64,000 nucleotides of DNA from assembly GCA_027036775.1 (NCBI GenBank), contig JALWDS010000004.1, forward strand, positions 62,001 through 126,000, read 5' to 3'. A model generated the notes under the pieces. The model was not told where the DNA came from and did not search any database. It saw nothing but the letters and a program-made list of their open reading frames with translations. The stretch's first letter is position 1, and every line of letters begins with the position of its first letter. The translations under genes were made by a program, and so were the position numbers. The DNA is from Archaeoglobaceae archaeon. Its GTDB lineage: Archaea; Halobacteriota; Archaeoglobi; Archaeoglobales; Archaeoglobaceae. This document shows positions 57,202 through 64,000 of the stretch, piece after piece.

Positions 57202-57585
57202 TCACCTCGAAATCAACTTGTTGTTAAACGTTACGTTCAAGTTCACCGTTCTGAGCGAACCGTTTATGTGGAGTATGCTTACGCGTTGAGCCAAAGTTTC
57301 GTTGTAAAACGTCAAATTTAGGTCGTATCCGTGTCTCGCAAATATTTCGGAGAGGTATTCCGATAGTTTTTCGTTGTTTTTCGTGTAGTTCCAATCTCCG
57401 TGTTTGTAGGACCTCGCGATCTCGTGAAAGATCATCCTTATCTCGTAGTAGGGTATGTTAATTCCTTTGGAAACTTCGTATCCCGACGTCATCACCTCGT
57501 TCAAGTAGATGGAGAGCATAACCACCGTAAACGAAAAGATCAAGGCGAAAGTCAAGAAAAGCTGACCCTTAGACGAACCAAACAT
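57202..57585 (-). CDS. Prepilin-like protein (pilin cluster member 3)
   Basis: MFGSSKGQLFLTFALIFSFTVVMLSIYLNE. Confidence 0.65.
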   Translation of the reverse strand: MFGSSKGQLFLTFALIFSFTVVMLSIYLNEVMTSGYEVSKGINIPYYEIRMIFHEIARSYKHGDWNYTKNNEKLSEYLSEIFARHGYDLNLTFYNETLAQRVSILHINGSLRTVNLNVTFNNKLISR

Positions 57586-58015
57586 ACAGCCTCACCTCGT
57601 AAACGGAATCGTTAACTATCAAAACGGTAAAACTCGAAACGACATCACCGTTTCTGGGTAGTGGATATCCTGCGGAACATACCTTTCTGTAATTGTCGCT
57701 CACGTTGAATACCGTTAGGTTCGTTCCTATCGAGAGGTTTTCGAGGAGGGGGTCAGATAAGTTGCCTTTGAAGTAACCTTTAAGGCCGTTCCAATTCTTG
57801 TGCCTGATGTAGTAGGTCAATATGCTTTCGGAACTATTGTTCTCTATCGTTAGAAGCGTTAGTATGTCGTCCGCATACTTCTTCAGCTGAAGGTTTCTGT
57901 AGTTGGAAATTCCGCTCTTGGGGTTAGGTATGGACATCGCGACGAACAGGGTGGTCAGTATTATTACGGAAGCTATTATGGCCTCAAGGGTGTGAACCTG
58001 CCCCCTACCAGACAT
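57569..58015 (-). CDS. Prepilin-like protein (pilin cluster member 2)
   Basis: MSGRGQVHTLEAIIASVIILTTLFVAMSIP. Confidence 0.65.
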   Translation of the reverse strand: MSGRGQVHTLEAIIASVIILTTLFVAMSIPNPKSGISNYRNLQLKKYADDILTLLTIENNSSESILTYYIRHKNWNGLKGYFKGNLSDPLLENLSIGTNLTVFNVSDNYRKVCSAGYPLPRNGDVVSSFTVLIVNDSVYEVRLYVWFV

Positions 58016-58745
58016 AGACCACCAACCTCCTTAGGGAAGTAGAGTTTAGGCAGTTCATCGAGCCTTTGTCCAAACACTCGTAGTATTCCCTGTCCAAAAC
58101 GACCAACCTCTCAAATTTGGCAACTTCCCCGTAGCTTGGGATTGGATAGCCAATCTGACACGTGGATTTACCACACTTACACACCGTCCCGTTTAAATAT
58201 CTCAAGGAGATGTTGTAGCGGTAGTAGGTGGAGTTCAGGGTTAGGAGTATGGATAAGTTCCTCAAGAGCTCCTCCCCGCCTTGACCTCTAAACCTATTGC
58301 TGGCGCTCCACCAAGAAATGTTGAAGAAATTTTCGACCTTGGTTTTGTTCAAGACGTTCGGATTGCACCTCTCGTAACTCGTGTAAATTCTGTAGGGATC
58401 GGCCAATCCTATCCTCTTTATCGTCGTGTTTATTTCGTAGTCTTTACCTATCGCATCGTACCAATCCTCCGATGAAGAGTTTATAGACCCATTTACCTCC
58501 CAGTCCGCGCTGAGGGTGGCGTTATACTTTCCTGTGGTTTTGTTGTATCTTATGTTCGTCAAGTTCAATCCCGCGTCTTCGGACAGAAGCGTGGAAATCC
58601 TGTATGCACATCCGTATATGTCGAACCTTCCGTAGTGCGGTGTGAAGGCTGAGATGGCACTGTAAAAGGCGAAAGTCGTTACGAGTATGAACACGCCGAT
58701 TGCAATTACAAAATCAACCGAATACTGCCCTCTATTGTTCCACAT
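58005..58745 (-). CDS. Prepilin-like protein (pilin cluster member 1)
   Basis: MWNNRGQYSVDFVIAIGVFILVTTFAFYSAIS. Confidence 0.65.
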   Translation of the reverse strand: MWNNRGQYSVDFVIAIGVFILVTTFAFYSAISAFTPHYGRFDIYGCAYRISTLLSEDAGLNLTNIRYNKTTGKYNATLSADWEVNGSINSSSEDWYDAIGKDYEINTTIKRIGLADPYRIYTSYERCNPNVLNKTKVENFFNISWWSASNRFRGQGGEELLRNLSILLTLNSTYYRYNISLRYLNGTVCKCGKSTCQIGYPIPSYGEVAKFERLVVLDREYYECLDKGSMNCLNSTSLRRLVVYVW

Positions 58746-58785
58746 CTCAAGCGTCTTCTTACGGTTTGATAACGGTTTCGCAAAC

Positions 58786-58794
58786 GATATATAT
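58786..58794 (+). promoter_or_regulatory. Putative TATA box for the pilB operon
   Basis: gatatatat 22 bp upstream of ATG 58816 in the divergent intergenic region. Confidence 0.4.
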
Positions 58795-58815
58795 TCTTGG
58801 AGTTAGATAACTTCG

Positions 58816-60477
58816 ATGTTTTTTGGAAAGAGAAAGAAGAAGGCCTTGGAGGTTGCTGAAGGTGACATAAGCCCCAAACTCGTTGAAGGTGTTGATTACT
58901 CTAAGATAATAGAGCCGGATGAGGGTGTTGAAGGTCTACTTAAAGAATCAAAACTGATAGCCAAGTTCGGTTCTCCAGACGAGCTTTTGGATTTTAAGAT
59001 ACCTCACGGTTACGAGGAGATTGAAAGTTACTGGGTCAACAAACCCTTTGCGATGGTCAAGATACTTTACAACGATTACAGAAACGAATACCTATACTAT
59101 TTAATCGAACCCAAGCTCGACAAGGGAGAAAAGATAGTTTTAGAGGAGATAAAGGAGATTATAAAGAAAAAGATACTCTACGGAAACGTCGACGGTGAAG
59201 ACAAATACGAGGTGATAGAGGAGGTCTTAAACGAAACCCTCGAGGAATACGATTTAAAGATAGGTAAGGCACTCTTTTCGAAGTTCTACTACTACATCGT
59301 CAGGGACTTTTTGGGTTTCTACAAGATAGACGGTATAATGAGGGACCCATACGTTGAGGACATCTCGTGTGACGGTTGGAACGTTCCGATATTCGTTTAC
59401 CACTGGAACTACGGTAACATTCAAACCAACGTGAAAATGGCGAGAGGTGAGCTCGACTCCTTCGTAATTAGACTCGCACAGAGAAGCGGAAAGCACATAT
59501 CCGTCTCAAATCCTATAGTGGATGCGACGCTACCAGACGGTTCGAGAGTGCAATTGACCCTTGGAAAGGACGTTACCGCGAGGGGTAGCACCTTCACAAT
59601 TAGAAAGTTCAAAGAGATACTTATAACCCCCGTTGACCTCGTGAGGTGGGGAACGTTTTCGGTTGAGGAGATGGCCTACTTTTGGTTGGCGGTCGAAAAC
59701 GGTAAGAGCGTTCTGTTCGTTGGTGGAACCGCAAGCGGTAAGACGACTTCTCTGAACGCAGTGGCTCTTTTCATACCGTTAAATGCCAAAATTGTCACGA
59801 TTGAAGACACGAGGGAGTTGAAGCTGATACATCCGAACTGGATTCCATCCGTTACGAGGGACACCTTCACCGAAGACGAAAGGGGAAAGATCGAGATGTA
59901 TGATCTACTAAAAGCGGCCTTGAGGCAAAGACCGGAATACATACTGGTCGGTGAGGTTAGGGGTAAGGAGGCTCTAACCCTGTTCCAAGCCATGTCTACG
60001 GGACACACGACGATGTCCACGTTTCATGCTGATTCGGTAGATGCAGCCATACACAGACTTGAGTATCCTCCCCTAAGCGTTCCGAGGTCGATGATATCAG
60101 CCTTGGATATAGTGAGCGTTCAGGCTCAAACCTTCGTCGGAGGGAGGAGGGTCAGGAGGAATCTAAAGATTTCGGAGATCGTCGGCATAGATCCGGTGAC
60201 GAAGAACATCAAAACCATGGACGTATTCAGTTGGGATCCTTCGGTCGATCAACACAGATTCCTCCTGCACGACCTCTGGTCTTCAAAGGTCATGAGAGAG
60301 ATAATGGAATTCAAAGCTTGGAGCAAAGAGGAGCTTGAAAGGGAGTTCGAACTGAGAAAGGTTATACTACAGAGTTTGGCTGAAAGGGGAATATCGCCGA
60401 AGGAGTTCGTGGATTTCATAAAAGCTTTTAACGCCAACAGAGAGAGGGCTTTGAAGGCTTATGAGATTAGCATATAG
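58816..60477 (+). CDS. Type II/IV secretion system (PilB/ArlI-like) ATPase
   Basis: LFVGGTASGKTTSLNAVALFIP, IVTIEDTRELKLIHPNW, RQRPEYILVGEVRGKEALTLFQAMSTGHTTMSTFHADS. Confidence 0.95.
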   Translation: MFFGKRKKKALEVAEGDISPKLVEGVDYSKIIEPDEGVEGLLKESKLIAKFGSPDELLDFKIPHGYEEIESYWVNKPFAMVKILYNDYRNEYLYYLIEPKLDKGEKIVLEEIKEIIKKKILYGNVDGEDKYEVIEEVLNETLEEYDLKIGKALFSKFYYYIVRDFLGFYKIDGIMRDPYVEDISCDGWNVPIFVYHWNYGNIQTNVKMARGELDSFVIRLAQRSGKHISVSNPIVDATLPDGSRVQLTLGKDVTARGSTFTIRKFKEILITPVDLVRWGTFSVEEMAYFWLAVENGKSVLFVGGTASGKTTSLNAVALFIPLNAKIVTIEDTRELKLIHPNWIPSVTRDTFTEDERGKIEMYDLLKAALRQRPEYILVGEVRGKEALTLFQAMSTGHTTMSTFHADSVDAAIHRLEYPPLSVPRSMISALDIVSVQAQTFVGGRRVRRNLKISEIVGIDPVTKNIKTMDVFSWDPSVDQHRFLLHDLWSSKVMREIMEFKAWSKEELEREFELRKVILQSLAERGISPKEFVDFIKAFNANRERALKAYEISI

Positions 60478-62374
60478 GCTGTTCGGAGAGTCTTTCAAAA
60501 AGAGAAAACACGAGTTCGCATACTTCGAGAAGATTTTGAAGTCCGCAAGGATTCCAAAATCCTACGACGTTTACTTGGCCGAAGCGAAGTTTTACAGTAT
60601 TATTCTGGGTGTGGTCGGTTTAACGCTTGGACTCTTCTTTTATTCCCTATTTCTCAACAAGATAGTATCGAAACTGACGAAAACTTATGCCGTAAAAAAT
60701 CCGAGTTTGCCGATTTCGGTGCCAATATCGGTGAATTTACCCATACCCAACGCACCCGCGCTGAAGTTTACGATTTCGGACGTTCTCGCTCAAATAATTT
60801 TTGCGATATTCATGTTCTTCCTCTTCTACTACCTAACCTTCTCACTCTTCAAGCTTTACCCTTCAATGAAGGCGGACGACAGAAAGAGGGCGATCAACAG
60901 AATGCTACCCTACGCGGTAAATTACATGTATGCTTTGAGCAAAGGCGGTGTCGGAATTATACAGATAGTTCAGGCACTTGCGAGACACAAAGACGTCTAT
61001 GGAGAGGTTGCAAACGAATTCGCTTTCGTTGTGAACCTAATGGAGTATTTTGGATACGATTTCCATTCAGCTATGACAGAACTTTACGAAATAACACCGT
61101 CCGACACGATGAAGGAGTTCATAGCAGGCTTGATAACAACTATAGACAGCGGAGGAGATGTAACCGTTTACTTGGCTCACAAGTGCGAACAATACGTCGA
61201 AAAGAGCAAATCCGAACAAAAGAGCTTCATAGAAACCTTGGGGCTTTTGGCCGAAAGTTACGTGACCATAGCTGTAACCGCACCACTGTTTATAATAATA
61301 CTTCAAAGCATAATGCTCGTTATAGGTAGCGGTAACCTTAGGGACCTTTACGGCGTTACATACGTTCTGATACCAGCATCATCCGCATTCTTTGCATTTA
61401 TAGTTTATCTTCTGACTCCAAAAGAGTTTAAAGTCGCTGAGAGCGTCGAAAAGAAGAAAGAGGAAAAAACAGAGTTGCACGTCGAAGAGGGCAGAGAAAT
61501 TTACGAGAGATTTAAGAAGGCTAAGGCGAGAAGGGAAAGTGTAGAAAAGCTAAAGTATCCTTTAAGAACACTCCGCGAAAATCCGACTTACGTCTTGGCA
61601 GTATCCATACCCGTATCTGCCCTCTACGTTTTCCTTCTATTAAGAACCTTTAGACCCGATTTCCTCATAATAACCGCCGTAATAATTGCCCTGTCACCTC
61701 TGGCTATCCTTCACGAGGCAAAGAAAAGGAGAGAGAGGATAATAAAGGATCAGATACCCGAAGTCTTAAAGGGGCTTGCGAGCGTTACGGCAACAGGTGC
61801 AACTTTACAGCAAGCAGTTGACATAGTTGCTGAATCTGGCAGTGGATACCTATACGACGAGATAAAGAGAATGAAGAAGAGCGTTGAGTGGGGGGCGGAT
61901 TTAATTGAGGCTTTTAGGGACGTTGCGAGGAACTTGAAAATTCCTTCTCTGACAAGGGTTGTAACCATTTTAACTGACGTTCTAACGATAGGAGGTGATA
62001 TAACCGAAACTCTTCACGTTTGCAGTAGAGATGCGGAGCTTGAAAGGAGTTTGGTCAGAGAGAGGAGGTTTAGCATGTTCATATACCTCGTAATAATATA
62101 CGTCTCCTTCTTCACCTTCGTTGGGATAATGGTCGTTCTGTTTACAAAGCTCTTCCCAAAGTTCTTCGAGATGTCAACGACGACTGTCAGCTTTATGAAG
62201 ACCAAGGTTGACAAAGATACGCTCGTATGGATACTAACTCAAGCCATGATACTTCAGGCCATATTTTCGGGCTTGGTTGCGGGTATAATGGGTGAAGAGG
62301 ATCCGAGTTCGGGAGCAAAACACACCATAGTTATGCTCGGAGTCGTTTTGGCAATCTTAATGTTTATTATATAA
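60461..62374 (+). CDS. Type II secretion system F family (PilC/TadC-like) membrane platform protein, two T2SSF domains
   Basis: INRMLPYAVNYMYALSKGGVGIIQIVQAL... and QIPEVLKGLASVTATGATLQQAVDIVAESG repeats; multiple TM segments. Confidence 0.93.
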   Translation: MRLAYRLFGESFKKRKHEFAYFEKILKSARIPKSYDVYLAEAKFYSIILGVVGLTLGLFFYSLFLNKIVSKLTKTYAVKNPSLPISVPISVNLPIPNAPALKFTISDVLAQIIFAIFMFFLFYYLTFSLFKLYPSMKADDRKRAINRMLPYAVNYMYALSKGGVGIIQIVQALARHKDVYGEVANEFAFVVNLMEYFGYDFHSAMTELYEITPSDTMKEFIAGLITTIDSGGDVTVYLAHKCEQYVEKSKSEQKSFIETLGLLAESYVTIAVTAPLFIIILQSIMLVIGSGNLRDLYGVTYVLIPASSAFFAFIVYLLTPKEFKVAESVEKKKEEKTELHVEEGREIYERFKKAKARRESVEKLKYPLRTLRENPTYVLAVSIPVSALYVFLLLRTFRPDFLIITAVIIALSPLAILHEAKKRRERIIKDQIPEVLKGLASVTATGATLQQAVDIVAESGSGYLYDEIKRMKKSVEWGADLIEAFRDVARNLKIPSLTRVVTILTDVLTIGGDITETLHVCSRDAELERSLVRERRFSMFIYLVIIYVSFFTFVGIMVVLFTKLFPKFFEMSTTTVSFMKTKVDKDTLVWILTQAMILQAIFSGLVAGIMGEEDPSSGAKHTIVMLGVVLAILMFII

Positions 62375-63152
62375 TTTCTTTTAATATTTTATTCATCTCC
62401 TCAGCTTTCTCCTTTAAAATCTCCAAAGCCTTCTTCATTACGGTCCTAACTGGTAAAGCCCCAGTCCCCTCAACAACGAAGAGGTAGTTTTCTGTTTCCT
62501 CAATTCTTATCGCGTTTTCTTCGCAAACCTTTACGCATTCCATGCACATCGAACAATCCAAAACGTTTGAAACCTTTAACTTACCGTCCAACTTCAAAAC
62601 ACCTCTTGGGCAGGCCTTTACGCACTCACCGCAGTTTTTGCAGTTCTCGTTGACGACGATGTTCGGAACAATCTTGTAGTAACAGGCCGAAACAGGTTGA
62701 TACTTCGCGTGCTCCCTTCCAGTCCCCAACCTCGCAACGGCCTCTATCATCAACTGCTGGCCCTCGTAGAGTTCGACTATGGGTATGCTGTCGTAAACCG
62801 GTTTAACTTCGGGGTCTTCGGAGATCAGATCCCCAGAGTATACGACCTTTGGCCCTTCAACGTTCAACCTAAACGAAATCTGGCAGTTTGGGCAACCTTC
62901 ACCGTTACAAACGCACCTCTCTGGCATGTTGAACCTCTCGAGATCGGTTTTTATGGGTATGAGACCTATCCTGTGTGCTATTATTTCGTCGTAAAGGTAG
63001 GATGTGTTCATGTAAAAAACAACGTAATCCACGGCCATGGTGGGGACTAAGCTCTTCATAGCCCTTCTAAAGGAGTTTGCAAAGGCGATGGGTGCATCTC
63101 TGAGTATGAACCTCACCTTCAGGTCGTTCTCCTCAAGTATCTCCACCTTCAT
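62367..63152 (-). CDS. rpoD: DNA-directed RNA polymerase subunit D with ferredoxin-like domain
   Basis: RFILRDAPIAFANSFRRAMKSLVPTMAVDYVVFYMNTSYLYDEIIAHRIGLIPIKTDL; CKNCGECVKACPRGVL and CSMCMECVKVCEENAI. Confidence 0.95.
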   Translation of the reverse strand: MKVEILEENDLKVRFILRDAPIAFANSFRRAMKSLVPTMAVDYVVFYMNTSYLYDEIIAHRIGLIPIKTDLERFNMPERCVCNGEGCPNCQISFRLNVEGPKVVYSGDLISEDPEVKPVYDSIPIVELYEGQQLMIEAVARLGTGREHAKYQPVSACYYKIVPNIVVNENCKNCGECVKACPRGVLKLDGKLKVSNVLDCSMCMECVKVCEENAIRIEETENYLFVVEGTGALPVRTVMKKALEILKEKAEEMNKILKEII

Positions 63153-63165
63153 GTTTCACCAAAAA

Positions 63166-63558
63166 TCAAACTCTTCTACCTCTCTTCCCACCGGGTGGTC
63201 TCGTTCCGTCGTGCGGGATCGGTGTGACGTCCTCAATTCTGCCTATCTTGAGTCCGGCTCTCGCCAGAGCTCTTATCGCAGCTTGAGCTCCCGGACCGGG
63301 GGTTATGTGCTTGTTACCTCCCGGTGCCCTCACCTTTATGTGAACACCCTCAATCCCCTTCTCCTTGGCTATTTCAGCAGCCCTTAACGCTGCCTGCATC
63401 GCCGTGTAGGGATTACCTTCATCTCTGTCCGCCTTAACTATCATTCCACCGCTGACCCTTGCAATCGTTTCGCTTCCAGTTATGTCCGTAATCGTGATGA
63501 TCGTGTTGTTGTAACTGCTGAATATGTGGGCTATACCCCACCTACCCTTCTTAGCCAT
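63166..63558 (-). CDS. 30S ribosomal protein S11
   Basis: [51 protein letters not shown]...[13 protein letters not shown]. Confidence 0.97.
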   Translation of the reverse strand: MAKKGRWGIAHIFSSYNNTIITITDITGSETIARVSGGMIVKADRDEGNPYTAMQAALRAAEIAKEKGIEGVHIKVRAPGGNKHITPGPGAQAAIRALARAGLKIGRIEDVTPIPHDGTRPPGGKRGRRV

Positions 63559-63563
63559 TTAGA

Positions 63564-64000
63564 TCACCTCGCAAAGGGGGAATTTGGATAGAATCCAATC
63601 TTGGTTTCCTCATCCCTTTCAACTATGTAGCTTGGAGACGTAACCCTCCTACCGTCTACAGCTATGTGACCGTGGGTTATGAGCTGTCTCGCCTGCTTTA
63701 TTGTCCTTGCCAAACCCTGCCTGTAAACTATCGTCTGCAACCTCCTCTCAAGGAAGTCTTCAACGGTCAGGTTTAGGATGTCGTCCAGAGTTGCTTTCTC
63801 TTCGAGAACACCCATCCTTATCAACCTGTTTATCACAGCGTTGGCCTTCGCCCTCGCAATCTCACCCTCCTTACCCGGTAGGTTCACCTTGCTGAGCAAA
63901 TCCCTCGCCACCCTCCTATACTTCCTAAGTATGTTTTCAAACCTCCAAAGCTCCCTCTTGTTCCTCAAACCGTATTTGATCAGAAGCTGAGCTTCCCTCT
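63564..64000 (-). CDS. 30S ribosomal protein S4, 5' end truncated by the window
   Basis: Frame continues to the window end: [39 protein letters not shown]... Confidence 0.93.
   Translation of the reverse strand, partial: REAQLLIKYGLRNKRELWRFENILRKYRRVARDLLSKVNLPGKEGEIARAKANAVINRLIRMGVLEEKATLDDILNLTVEDFLERRLQTIVYRQGLARTIKQARQLITHGHIAVDGRRVTSPSYIVERDEETKIGFYPNSPFAR

Noticed and set aside
1-64000. CRISPR arrays, rRNA operons, additional inteins
   Set aside because: No regularly spaced direct repeats and no rRNA-like sequence noticed. Other long proteins (TopA, MutS, Srp54, P-type ATPase) read as continuous family members without Hint motifs.

Overview
Gene-dense archaeal chromosome segment. 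The gene set (UPF0200/UPF0201 fusion, Fae-Hps fusion, CarS, tetraether lipid synthase, archaeal S8e/S11/S4/RpoD, archaeal tRNAs) points to a euryarchaeon, probably Archaeoglobales-like; this placement is inference from product recognition only. About 65 protein genes are supported, plus four tRNAs: Tyr with a canonical-position intron, Pro, Leu and Arg. Most of the window is core metabolism and information processing. The most unusual items are: (1) a 439-aa intein interrupting the radical-SAM CxxxCxxC motif of a tetraether-lipid-synthase-like enzyme, with a LAGLIDADG endonuclease whose second motif looks degenerate; (2) a DUF104/MazF-like toxin-antitoxin cassette between perfect 25-bp direct repeats, with the toxin reading frame broken twice; (3) a HicB/HicA-like pair whose hicA start lies in a 10-bp inverted repeat; (4) a decayed tyrosine integrase reading out of a tRNA-Leu gene (relic of an SSV-type integrated element); (5) a solo IS605/TnpB right end, possibly an omega-RNA remnant; (6) a MutS1-type mismatch repair gene overlapping a nuclease-like gene; (7) a surface/pilus locus with a giant VWA adhesin, two small Ca-motif peptides, five prepilin-like proteins and PilB/PilC-type motor genes. 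No CRISPR array or rRNA was seen.
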